Below are positions 32,850 through 45,116 of a stretch of 64,000 nucleotides of DNA, in pieces; position 1 is the first letter of the stretch, and every line of letters starts with the position of its first letter. The position numbers were made by a program, and so were the translations under genes. The stretch is from the NCBI GenBank assembly GCA_900642245.1, contig CAAAJI010000105.1, forward strand, positions 12,575 to 76,574, given 5' to 3'. The notes below the pieces were generated by a model. That model was not told the DNA's origin. It searched no databases and worked only from the letters and a program-made list of their open reading frames with translations. The stretch is from Fragilaria radians (lineage: Eukaryota > Bacillariophyta > Fragilariophyceae > Fragilariales > Fragilariaceae).

Positions 32850-34607
32850 GGTGGAGGGACATGCAATTGAACTTTGCACTAATGATGGAAATATTGTATG
32901 TCTATTGTTATACTGGTTCGAACAAAAAATCGAAGAAATTTTTGGAACATGTTGACCTTGGTAATTGTCAGTTCAATTATAAATATCTGTTGATAATCAT
33001 TATCAGTTAACTCGTATAAAACCGCTAAGTATTACATTCCGACTCAACCGTTGGATAAATCGATCATCGCATTGAAAGTCAAAAAAGAGGAATGCTCTAC
33101 ATAGAAACCTCAGTATTCCTACTACCGGAACTAGTCTAAGGGAATTTACAGTTTTTTAGTACGGGATTCATTTTACCTGCTTGACAATCGAATGAAAAAA
33201 ATATACATTTAGTTTCCTATTTGTGAGACAGGATTTAACGTAATTCCTACCTTTGGCCTAATCCTTCTTGGGATCAAAGGAAAAGGAAATATTTTGAAAC
33301 AAAATTGAAAAATTTAAATCGTAAATCAACCAAAGGGCCACAGACAACGTAATTATATTGGTCCCACTTTCCTCCTGGCACAAAGCTGTTGTGATGGTGA
33401 TCAAGTCAATTCATTGACCTATTGAAATAACTGATTAAGTATGCAGCCTTTGCATACAAAGATTGAGGTAATCCTTATTAATCGAACCTGTACAGCCAGA
33501 ATAAAGCCTTGTCAATTCAATAATTTGATTAATTTTTACTCATATGCATGGTAAAAAAATAAAGCCTCTATTTGATTAGGCAAGTATCGCCGCAAGCAAA
33601 GTCAAATTGATCACACAATCAGGAAATAACAAGCTTCACTAGGTAGCAGGCGTGAAGGGAATCATATTATACTCAAATCTCATTAGACTTTTTGACCTTT
33701 GCAACGATTGTTACTTGACTTCCAAGTAATAAGGCAGCGTTATTCCTAATTGCATCCAATTAGCAACACCAAATTATTGTACAAGGAATGAAAGGGACCA
33801 CTTAGGCACAATTGCGATCCCGAACGACGTTACAAGCACTGTTATATGGTATTTAATACAGGCAAAATATGTCTATGCAAATATCTTCAATCCCAGAGAA
33901 TATTTAAGTATTGAGTAATCTCGAAAACAATCCTGTGGAAAAGGAATTAGATATCCAGGTTCTATACCTTACGTTAGTCTTGATGATTATTGGCATATCG
34001 CATACTTTAACTTAGGGTAAAGGAGTTCATTAATGCAGAATAACGTTCAGTGTCACTCATTCAAAAATGAAGCTAAAAGTAATAGATGCAGATGAATAAT
34101 CCTATCCAATATGTCAGCTACGGTACAAGGAAGCATAGAAAAGCGGCAGAACACATTTTGTCTAGATTCATAATGGTTACCTTTTTTCGTAGTTTGACTA
34201 ATTCTGCTTATGACATACATCTACGGTGCTGGGTAAAATGCTACCCTAAACATAAAATAAAACAGCACAAACATGGCCACTACAAGAAATGAATAACACA
34301 TACAGGGACAGTGGAGAAATCGCAATCATATGGATTCAAGTTTGGTGACCAAATTTTATATCTTACACAAGGATTGAAAAATATCAGACGGACAAAAAAA
34401 CTTGAGCATTAAATCTCAAGTATTCCAAAAAGTATAATAACATGTACCTGCAGACACAAGGAACAAGCTACCTCGAAGTAATTCTTGATCCATGAAAGGA
34501 AAGTAGAAGGTTGCTGGATGACAATTACGTCAGTATTCAATTGCACTGGATTCGTCCTCAGGAGATTTAATTAGTCGATTCTCGAATAAAAATCATTGAC
34601 TTACTCG
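32850..34607. other. Intergenic; nothing recognised
   Basis: AT-rich, with no open frame of useful length and no recognisable RNA gene. It may hold further debris of the copia relic to its right. Confidence 0.5.
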
Positions 34608-34915
34608 ACGTTAAGGTAGGTCCATCCAGGGACACTCCTAATGCTTGGAGCATAAACCTTACAAATTAAAATGAGCTTAGTAGCACTCTTACCAAGAAGC
34701 TTTAGTTCCAATCCACAAGTAGAGGTTTCCACACTGTTGTACCGTTTAGATACCCATCAATCTTGAGTACATTTATTCAACATATCCATGATGCCAGTAA
34801 TATATCTTCTTGTCACTTTGCAATACGCATGGTCAGCATCAATATAAAAGAGTGGAGTTTGTTCTACCTCGATGTCCTTTTGTAAGAATCTCTTCCTCAA
34901 CTCAGAACTATAGTC
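34608..34915 (-). mobile_element. Ty1/copia retrotransposon relic (RNase H domain)
   Basis: The minus strand reads PLFYIDADHAYCKVTRRYIT, then after a stop codon WVSKRYNSVETSTCGLELK and LILICKVYAPSIRSVPGW. This matches the copia RNase H core, FVDADHA-D-VTRRS-TG followed by W-SKRQ--VE(S/T)ST--EL and the trailing LG-P--GP. The in-frame TGA and altered residues (Q to Y in SKRQ) show that it is dead. Upstream sequence to about 35.1 kb (RKRFLQKDIEVEQ) fits the linker before RNase H. Borders are approximate. Confidence 0.78.
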
Positions 34916-35592
34916 TTTGCAGCTCAGATAGTCCTAAATTGAGTAGAATGAAGGTGCTTGAGAGCCTCTTCGCACTTAAATTGTAATCACTAAAATAACT
35001 GTTTACTTCTATTGCTAATCTTAATGTCTTGCATATTCCAGTGCACTCCAAGGACTCATATGGTTTCTCCAAGGTAGTAGGTGCAGCTGTCACTACAACT
35101 TTAAATAGTAGATGATATTTAGACAGTTAATGACTCTAAAGGGACCTTAATTCCAGATAAAATATCCTCTATTTAGGTTGCAAGGTATTGCGAAGATTTT
35201 TCATTTTTCAGCCTAAGCATCCTCTTGCATCCACTTGATTCTCATTGAATCTTGCTGCACACATCTTCAACCTAGAAAGTGCTTTCATCACATTAATGTT
35301 CATGCCACTTAGATAATTGCCACATTCAGGACTCTGTGCGCCTTTTTCCTAAATCACAAGGAATGACCTCCCCTGAATGAAGTACCCAGAAAGCTTAATG
35401 CATTGTGCCTCTACTTGTAGTGTCTGTGCCTCCTAGGTGGAAAGTGTTGACTGGTTGGTTACCAATCTTCACTCTCTTTTCTCAAATTCATTATCCTTAT
35501 GGAATAATCCATATATAAATCCAAATAAATGCGCGCCAAATTTGGGTTTTGCGTAACCTTCATCATATTTTTTAAAATTGACACTGAGTGTG
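34916..35592. other. Intergenic, probable retroelement debris
   Basis: Continues upstream of the copia RNase H relic on the minus strand; a 61-codon frame at 34908-35093 may be part of it. I could not match reverse transcriptase motifs. The last 100 bases are the 5' flank of the primase gene. Confidence 0.45.
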
Positions 35593-37040
35593 ATGACAGC
35601 CACCGAGATAATCGACAACGAGAAAAGAGCTTTAATTGAGGCGAAGGATAAGGAAAGTAAATCAAAATCTTCTAACCTTTTTACCCCAGAACTTCTTTCG
35701 ACGTATTATTCGAGATTATTTCCCTACGAGCTTATCTTCGATTGGTTAAACTACGACCCTGGACGTAATGATCAAGACAAATTGTTTTCAAATCGCGAAT
35801 TCTCGTTTACAATTGATATTGGCGGCGAGGAAGTATATATTCGTTATCAGTCTTACAGCAAGCTACCTGATTTTCAAGATGCGATACTTCAACGAAAGCC
35901 GATCAAAATTGATATTGGAGCAGTGTACTCTCACCCTCCCAAAGACCACAAGACTGTTTCTCAGGGATTCACAACGGTGCAGCGTGAACTCGTGTTTGAT
36001 ATTGATCTTACAGACTACGATTCTATCCGCAATTGTGGATGTACGGGAGCAATTATCTGCAAGAAGTGCTGGAAAATGATGAATATGGCAATCAAAGTAA
36101 TGGATGTTGGACTTCGAGAAGACTTTGGGTTCAAGCACATTGCATGGTTTTACAGTGGTCGTCGTGGTGTCCATGCATGGATATGCGACGAGAAAGCTCG
36201 CACTCTCAGTAACGAAGCGAGAAGTGCGGTGGCAGCTTACTTTGAGGTATGCATTTGACTCGAAATTTGTTCAAATCTTTTATTGGGTCTCACCGTATAT
36301 GTGGAAACGAAAAGATAAATTTAGGAACGGACAAAAATAAGAATATTTTGTTGACTTCCCCATTACATCCCATGATGAAGCGAGCCTTCACAATCTTAGA
36401 GCCTTTGTTTATTGAACATATCATCCCTGAATCAGGACACTCAATTTTGGCTGCAGAAGAAAACTGGGCAGTTCTCCTTGAGTCCATCCCAGATTGTGCA
36501 GAGCGAGTGAAAGAAAATTTGAAGAAGAAATGGAAGAACTCGAGCTTAAATCCTGCAGAAAAGTGGGAAGAGCTGAAGCAGCATTTGGATGTGTTCATTA
36601 CAAAAACTGCTGGAGGGGGAAAAACGCAGAAAACCATGACAAGCGCAGAAAAGCACAAATTACAAACGTGGACAGTCGAAACCGTATTCCGATACACATA
36701 TCCACGCTTGGATATTAATGTATCGAAGATGCAAAATCATTTGCTAAAGTCTCCCTTTTGTGTTCACCCAAAAACAAGTCGGGTTTGTATTCCGATTCAG
36801 GTAGACAAGGTTGATGCATTTGATCCTTTTAGTGTCCCTACACTGTCTGACCTAATTGATGAGTTGAATACTGCTGAAAAAAGCGGAACCACAAAGGTGA
36901 CTCACGAATGGCAAAAAACAAGTCTCAAAGAGAGCTTCGAACCATTTATTGCAAATTTTCTGGAACCGTTGTGGAAGGATATTAGAAAGCAAAAGAGAGA
37001 TTACGCAGAGGCAAGTGCGGCGTTTAACGGCGAATTTTAA
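35593..37040 (+). CDS. PRIM1: DNA primase small (catalytic) subunit
   Basis: Synthesises RNA primers in the polymerase alpha-primase complex. Exons 35593-36246 and 36315-37040 join in phase 0 across a 68-bp intron (GTATGC...GAAAAG), giving 459 residues (human 420). The protein has YYSRLFP near the N-terminus, RELVFDIDLTDYD with the two catalytic aspartates, a zinc site CGC...CKKCW, and GRRGVHAWICD near residue 195. The second exon has YPRLDINVSKMQNHLLKSPF and VHPKTSRVCIPI, the conserved C-terminal catalytic-domain block. A nearer-looking acceptor (TTTAG at 36323) would break the frame. The ATG at 35593 is the first in-frame start. It converges on the SPX-MFS gene with 48 bp between stops. Confidence 0.94.
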
Positions 37041-37088
37041 AATCACCACTTTTTCTTCGTAAATCTTAACTTAGTTAATATATCAAAA

Positions 37089-40000
37089 TTATATCAAAAA
37101 GAAATAATGTCGTCGAATGATATATGCAGCAAATATTAAGCCTAGCATCAAAGGAAAGATCAATGAATTGACAATATCTGCATATATTAGTCGATGTGAG
37201 GTGCAGACAATAAGGACATGCAAATCGCCAAGGAATCGAGCCAATAGTCCAGTAATGGTGACCACATTGGAAGATTTCATCGCCGGACTTTTCATTTTTG
37301 ATGGCGACAGCTTTGACAAGAGTGATAGCGATGTCGGCTCAAGTGAAGTTATGCCAATAAATGTTAAATACAATCCAAAGATATATTGCACTTTCCCCAT
37401 GATCCAGTCGTAATGATTGTAAGAATCATCTTGAACTTCAGACTCATGAAATAAGCGTTGAAAATTCTTCATCAAATTCCAAAAACGCTCATAATTGAAC
37501 ATAATACAGAGCCCTAAAAATGCGATTAAAATCGATTTTTTAATTACAGCTCGTTCGTCGTAGCTTCTCGATATTCGCTCCACAACTTGGTAGTTCAGGA
37601 GAGTTGTAGATGATATCAGACAAAGAAGGAAAGATGCATGAACACCGGTCCATTCAAAATATTGACTTGTAATTATTGCACATGAAGTAAATAACACCTC
37701 CTGACTAATTCGAACCAAGACAATAATAGACAGGGTAACGGGAATCCCAAAATTGTGTTGGATAAGCTTTCGCAGTGATCGCAAGCTGCTCGATTGCTTC
37801 TTCCCTTTCTTTTCTCCTGTCCTTTTCTCATGTTTGATTAACACGTCTGATTCTCGAGGTGGATCCACCATGAAAGGATCTTTTTGCTTTGGGATCCGTG
37901 GGGAAACATATGCAGCCTCCAATCTTTCGGTAAAAGTCAGCCTTGCATTCTCTGAAGCCGAAAGGGAACCCATCCCAAAAAAAATACTTTCTGGCGTGCC
38001 TGTGTCAGAGCTGTCCGCAAGACTGGATTCATAATCTTCCTCGACATCCGAATTATCGCACCTTACGACTTGCTCTAATCTGCTTGTGGCCCCAAACCAC
38101 CTGAGTAGACTTAAGCAATAAAAAACCCAGCAAGCTGACAATGCATAACAACCAAATTGTAGAGCATCTAGAGTAAAAAAAGAAATATGAGAGTCAATTA
38201 TGGACAACAAGGTACCAAGAAAAAAGCCACAGGTGACTCCCAATATTTGAGAATGTACTAGATATACAGACTCAACAATAATAAGCGAAGCAGGAAGGGA
38301 CCTGGATATAAAATCCTTGCTGAGAATTTCCGAGGAACCGAATCCGATGAGAAAGCGTCCAAACACAGCGAGCAGAATCGATGCTTTGCATGATGCCCAA
38401 AAGAAAACAACATTTCCAACTATTGGAAATATGCTAAAAAGAAAGAATCTATTCCGAAAAAAGAGGCAGAGCGCACTTGAGCCTAACTGTTCATTGAAAC
38501 GCGAAGTTATTTGAACTTGTAGACACGAGGATATGACAGCACCAAAACTAGCTGCTCCAATAATCAAGGCTGAGTAAGCTGCTTCAGACTCTGCTCGTTG
38601 CGTAAATGATATGACTGTTGAGTGAGAGACGTAATAATTTATCTGTTGACGTGTGAGTGATGGGACACATAAAGGCTATTTGCAAATCCAAAATTCTCAC
38701 CGAAGAAAGAAATATTCCAATTCTATTAATTTGAAGCACCAAAGGATGTATCCCAGCATCATGAGTATATTCGTTAGTACATGATCTCCATTTCTTCTCA
38801 TTATCTTCATCGTTTGACCTTGGGTTTAACGAAACGGCTGACACCAGATCGCCTGGTGAGGAAAAGTCATCACGATTACCTCCTATACGAATAATTCCCA
38901 TTTCAAGAGCGGACCTCATTATTGTGCTTATTGGAATCTCTTTCCATCCATTTTTCTTCATTGCCTCGTAAAGGGTAATGGAATCTAGTAATAAGGCGGC
39001 GTCAGGACTGTAATAAACAAAAAAATCTAAAGTGTCCCTTGAACAACCGTCCAATCCCTCCCCAATAACATTTGCTCCAGAAAAAATCAGTGAAGACCTA
39101 GAAACGAAAACATCGTATTGATCTTGCTTATGACGCGCCAACTCTCGCAGCGCGAAAATTGAAACAACTGTGAAGCGCAATCGAGTCAGTGAAATCATAG
39201 ACATTGTTGTCGGTGGTCCCTTATCAGGCTCTGAACCATCAGAAGACATAGTTTCGGCTATTGGACTTGGCCTATTGATTGAACTCTTTGATATACCATT
39301 GTTAGTGCTTTTGGACCACCTTGAAGGTGACAAACCAAAGGCCCAGCTCTCCTTATTTTCATTCCTCCCTTCTTGGAGAGGTACCTTCTTGATAGCAGAT
39401 GTTGAATTTAAATTGGCAAGTGCATCCGCCCTCGAGTGAGATATCTCATACTCTGAAAGGGAGAGTGCTATAGAAGATGATATTGCCTGCACAGTTTTTG
39501 AATTAGCCAGTTTTTGAATTTCAATATCATAGTGGCCAGTGAGCTTATTTTGACTCATCTGCCCTTTTCGTGTAGTAGGATGTACAAGAGAATGAGAAAA
39601 AAGGCCTCCTAAGGTAAAGGAATGAGAAGCTTTGTCCCGATTGCCCTCTAACTGTAGCTGATACAGGCGCTGTTTTCGACCATAATAGCCTCCAAGCATT
39701 CTGTTCATTAACAGTCTATCATGCTTTCTACAGATTTTTCTCACGGCGATAACGTTCACACAAATAAAGCGTAGAAGATGCATGAGTTCAACACCAAGTG
39801 CAGTGTATCCATCTGCTTCATCAACGGCAGAAAGTAAGAGGAGATCTTCACCGACAATATGGTCCATTCTCTGAAAAAGGGGTCGACTTAAGCGGATCTC
39901 AGTAAAGTTTGATATCTGCCGTTGAGCTACAGCATAAGATTTGCTCGAGTCTCCTATTCGTCGATCGTTTCGGCCATGTTTGGAATTGTCTCGTGCTGAC

Positions 40001-41358
40001 AGATTTGAGCGGTGCTCAGTACTTAAGGTTCCTCCCGAATTTGTCTTTGCAATGGGACTCACGAATCCGGGAGACCGATTTCCAGGTCTACTTGTATCAA
40101 GGCTTTCTTCGTCATCATCCGACGAATCAAACCAAGGAAATGCACCATTTCCTCGTCGTCCTGTATCTTCTTCATCCGATGACGACGCTGAAGGATGTCT
40201 ACCTCCATCAATTAAAGGATTATCAAAAGTTGGAGTTCTGGGATTTTTCCGCTCTGCATTTGATACTCCAAGAAAATGATTATCATCAAAATAAGGAAAT
40301 CGGAGGCTTCCTGCAGTATCAGCCAATTCTCCAAACCTTGATTGTGTAAAAAGAGTTACTTTTTCAACCTCTGCACGAAGAAGTCCGAGAAATCGTTCAG
40401 TAATGGCCCTTGCTTTGGCATGCGCGATTCGCAGGTGGGGCGGCACCCGCTTATCGCGTTGTCGTTGCTTCTCAGTAAGCCAACGACGCCTTTTTCGCCG
40501 TTGATGACGTCTCTTCTCCTCTTTCTTTTCTTCGATTATTTCTTCCCTAGTGTTAGGACGCCGAGCTACGGAATTGGGCTGCTCAGTTATAGGCATCATC
40601 AAGCTGTGCTCAAAGAGAGGAGTTGGCCAGCTGGAGTGATAACTTTCGTATTTCTCCTGCGGTGGAGTGGATGGATAAGGGACTGCACCTGCATCTGAAA
40701 CCTTGTGGCTTCCATTGAAAATAAATGAGCTTTCGTTACTAACATTTCTATGTAAGAGTGAGGACGGAATTGTATCCACTAAAGATCCCTCAGGATTTTG
40801 AAGAATGAAATTTGTCGGCCCAGAATTATAAGCATTTACCCCGCGATTGACAAAATAATCCGAATCTTCCTTACTCGAAGAGGATCTAATATTTCGCTTT
40901 TTCTTTTTCCTCTTCTTCTCGGTAGGCCTTTGACTTGGTCCTGTTGATTTCCATCCCAGACTTGCAAAACTAGAACTTCCACAATTTGAATTGAGGTCAA
41001 CGATTTCTGAATCAGAATCTAATTCACGAGAATAATTTAAAGAGAATGGTTTAGATGACGTTGCAAATTGATTTAGTGAAGGCTCGTCGTCGCTGGACAG
41101 CAAATTTGCAATTTCTTCTTCGCCATTGGATGATGCATATGCAAGATCGGAGTCCGATTCTAGGAATAACTCGTCTCGATAGTCATTCGCGTCCTGAACT
41201 GTATCCCCTTCAACATTTGAACTCCGCTGCCGATGTCCCTCTTCTTCGTAAACCGCTTCAATTTGACTTAGGAGCATCTTTAATGTTTCATAATCTAGAT
41301 ATGCTTGCTCCCAGCCTATACGACGAGCCATTCGGAGTGAGCTACCAAATCCAACCAT
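37089..41358 (-). CDS. SPX-MFS transporter (vacuolar phosphate transporter type), very large
   Basis: Two exons on the minus strand, 41358-38701 and 38642-37089, joined in phase 0 by a 58-bp intron (GTGAGA...CAACAG), give 1403 residues. The N-terminus MVGFGSSLRMARRIGWEQAY then YETLKMLL is the first SPX helix pair. The later SPX parts appear after a roughly 230-residue Ser/Asp-rich and basic insertion: ITERFLGLLRAEVEKV (near 320) and the inositol-pyrophosphate-binding helix region VNVIAVRKICRKHD (near 520). A tubulin-like or VTC core is absent. The last 520 residues hold about ten membrane helices with an acidic central loop, starting INYYVSHSTVISF and ALIIGAASFGAVISS. Known relatives move phosphate across the vacuolar membrane under control of SPX ligands. 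I chose the ATG at 41358 (MVGFG) over the one six bases upstream. Confidence 0.87.
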
Positions 41359-42400
41359 ATGCAATGATGATTGAATGACGCTGGTTGTATCAATTAGAAA
41401 GTTGAGGAGAAATCAAAATCAAATGTGTCAAGGGTCAATTTGAAAGGAATGCCAAACGAGTTCTGAAGGGAATAACGGAAATTCAACTGCTGAAAAGGAG
41501 GTTCTAAACTAAAAAATATGGTCTTGATGCTACTGGGATCTCTCCATTCATGCTTCCATTCAAAAATCCAAACTTATCTTAATTCCAGGCAACTTGAACT
41601 GGAAGCTTAAACTGCATTTTTGTCACTCAGATCTACCGGAAATTTTAAAAAAATCAAATAACGAAACTTTAGGTGCGATACTCTAAATCTTCCTTTGCCA
41701 AATTTTTACCTTGAATGAGATAGTTATTAGGCAAAGCATAATTTATCAGGAAAATCGGATTCAGAAGGATGTCACACTGAATTGCATTAGATCAAACTGA
41801 TTTCATCATTCATACTCTTCAACGAACAACGCATGATGGCAAAATGTATTCCATGATCCGTCATCTCAAAAAGCCATCTTCAAGCATTAAGTAGTCAATG
41901 GTAAACTCAAGTGACTGCTAATAATAGACCCTATTCAAGCAATAATTGTTTGAAGGATGCAGTGCATGAGTTATCTTCTAATGGCTTCCAAGTCCTTATA
42001 TATAGATCTTCTTCCAAGGTTTCCCCTTTAAACTTGATATGCAAATTGCCATCCCATGATGTATTTGGAACATTACATTTATCTAGTATAGCCTTCAACA
42101 AGTAAAGCTATTCAAATTTGTTATTCATCCTACTCCACTAGCGTCCCCTTAAAAGACAATTTTTGATAATGATACACAAGGAGTGTATGACGTGATAACA
42201 ATTGATACGTATTGTGCAAAGAAGCTTTGCTTCAAGCATATTTCTGTGTATTAGCGTCTTGGAATAACGTCTAAGATTGCTTTCATCATTTATCTTGTGT
42301 CATCATCTGAAAGTAAGGGATTCTGCCTACTCTTCGCTTTATCTCTCTGCCAGCCATTCATGTTTGCTCTCAAAGGATTACTGCACACGAGAAGAATACT
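41359..42400. other. Intergenic upstream of the SPX-MFS gene
   Basis: 5' flank of the SPX-MFS gene followed by AT-rich DNA. No domain or RNA gene recognised. Confidence 0.45.
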
Positions 42401-43071
42401 TCAATACCAGCTTTGTATACTAGTTATGGGCTTGCTTCCAATGAAGGAAAAGAAAATATGCATTACCATTTCATTTTTCATGTTTATTGAGTGCATGAAG
42501 GACTGCTGTTTCCCCTCTTGGTTGATGTTCTCGCATGTCTTGACGACAAAATTTGGCTTATCGTCAACATCTAGAGCCTGAGTAGAACTAGAATATTCGT
42601 TTTCTAGCAAGTGTGGTTCATTTGCCGAGACGTAAACCTCAGTTAGGGACTCCAGTGTTGCTAGAGCACATCTGCCTTGCATTGTAACAATGGTGTTTGC
42701 ATCCTTGTTGACAGTTTTGTCAGTTAATTTAAGCATATTACATAATTGTCTGACAGGGTATTGGCATATTCATGGTTATTACATATGCATGAATGATCCA
42801 GAACGGTCATCCTCATGTAAGTTTCAAGAATGGTTTCTTTAGGCTCAATCATGAGTGTTTTTGACAAGGTGATTTGACTTGCATTTCTCGAGTAAAATGA
42901 TAATCCTGGCAATAGTATCAGCCACTGCTCTGAGCAAATGTTCCTCACCACAGTATCTGTAGTTGGATAGAATATTTTATCGCTTAAGATTTCCTCCACT
43001 TCACCACCAAAATAAGTGTTTAAATCTAGGCCTAAGTTTCTTATGATAGTCTTTACATTTTTGCCATCCAA
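42401..43071 (-). other. Two overlapping unrecognised open frames, possible element remnant
   Basis: On the minus strand a 115-codon frame (43071-42724) ends in TAA, and that stop region overlaps the ATG of a 111-codon frame (42736-42401) in another frame. Together they span 670 bp in otherwise stop-rich DNA. I recognise no domain in either. Amino-acid composition is protein-like, with few repeats. A frameshifted relic of a retroelement or host gene is possible, but chance is not excluded. Confidence 0.3.
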
Positions 43072-45116
43072 CTTCTTCTTTAAGTTATGCTCAAAACGTT
43101 TCTCAAGGACAGAACCTTTGACAATCTCCGAAACATCTTGGTCTTTTCAGCAGTTTTCTTGAGCAGTATCAGGTGCTTTATCACGAAATGGGATTCAAGT
43201 AGTTCAACAGATTGTAATCAATCTGAGTTGTGCATAGTAGGCTACAACCCGATGAAGGATTTCACAAAAATTACTCGTTATAATATTCCAGAAAGATTTA
43301 TGGCTAAAAAAGTTTCATCGTAGCGCCATTCCTTTCAAAATTCAGCTATGGGATAACTTTGAAGACGATTAAAAGATTTATCTTGCAACCTTGCCAAAAT
43401 TATCATAACTGTCCTGAAGAGTTCCACGCAGGCTTTCAATTGAGAAGGCGTGTTTCATCATTGCTAAACTTATGATTGAAATATGATTTATAATCATTCC
43501 AATTTGTGAGAAGAATGAAATGAATTGCTAAAACTTAACTGTCTGTGAAAACGATACGTAAAAACACATTTTCTCTCCTGCACCGACACTAAGAGAAGTC
43601 TCAAATGACGGGATAAGGATACATCTCATAGCATGGACCTATGTGCAGTCAATGGCAAATGTAATATATCTAAACTGCGATCAATCATTTGAGAATGTAC
43701 TCTAGACCAACATATCAATGGTCAACTCTATGAGATCTTTCGCTTTTTTGTGGTCGACTCTGTGGCTACAAGAAAGTCCTAAACACCTTAGTCTCACCTA
43801 CTGTTTTTCTCTAACAAACAGGGGTAATGGTCTGTGATGTCGTGAAGTATTTTATTGGTTACCTATGAAGGACAACAATAAAACAATTTTTAAAAGGAGT
43901 TTTAACTAATGAACAAGTACGGCTTCATAAATAATTGTATTGCCTATGCTTATTTCTGTTTGTGTAACCATCAGCTAATGAATAGCTTTGTAGGCTGTAC
44001 GATCTTACAAAGAACTCATGTGCTACAACTCCTAACTTTTGACCAACCGTACATAGTAAAGATTATTTTTTGATTGTGAAAGGCAGTTCTGTAAAAAATC
44101 TGCCTTAAACAGTGTAACATTTTGAATCCTAGAAATAAAGAGAAGTGGCAATTGGTGAAGAAGCGTAAAAGCCCTACGGGTCCATAATTGGAGTCCTCTT
44201 GTATCCGTTGAAGATATGTAGATCAGATCCTATGAATTGACTTAGAGGACTCTCAATTGCTAGGTATGTTAGGTGCTATTCTAAGTTATCTGTCCTCCAA
44301 AGTGATTAATTATGTCTTGAATTCACACCGATGATTTAGAGAACTATCTGCGTTGGAGGATGGAAATCCAAAGGTGTCAAAGTCAGCGTTGAATAGGAAT
44401 TATCTTGAATTTTTTTTCAGGACATGGATGAGTGAAAACTGTGACAGGATACACCTTTCTAGCAAATAATGCACCCATCGTTATTTCAATTCAATTGCAA
44501 AAGTATATAGCGTGTGGAATTGTGACGGAGGTGAAGTTAACTGCACTGCTGCTGGAAACGCTAAAAAATTGATTTTGAGAATCATTACAAAATAGATTGG
44601 ACAATATAGGAGCAGTGCTCATGAGAAAAAACATCAGGAAAAACAATCAAGTAAATTTGAATCAATTGTAATTAGGTCGAAAGCTAATGGAATGATCCCT
44701 TTCTAAAATTTGGCTTTGGAACAATAAATCAGTAATGAAAGATGCTCTGATCTTGGCACTTCAGGCAAGGAGTTTTGCAGTTTTTCTTTAAGTCATGCAA
44801 ATGTTAGAGAAGACAAGCGGGATAATGTGCGAAGGTTTTTTATCTTGTTTTAAATTGTTTGTGTGGGGCTTAAGGTGATTCAAGCAACCAAATCACAAAT
44901 GGTGGGATCACTATTTAATTGCAATTGAGTATTGAAAGGTTTGGCCAAACTAGTTTTTGAACCAACCTTTAGAAATCTCGAATATGAACACAATATTTAT
45001 TCTGATGGCAAACCAATACTTCATGGGAAAAATGGCTTTGAACGATGACAACTATAACTAGTGTGATTATACAAATGAAAAAAATTCTGAAATATGCTTG
45101 ATTTTCTTTTTGAATT
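43072..45116. other. Intergenic; nothing recognised
   Basis: AT-rich, stop-rich on both strands, with no recognisable gene. The right end is the 3' flank of the Cdc48 gene. Confidence 0.45.

Noticed and set aside
36247..36323. Alternative primase acceptor at TTTAG (36323)
   Set aside because: It would put the second exon out of frame and into an early stop; GAAAAG at 36314 keeps the frame.
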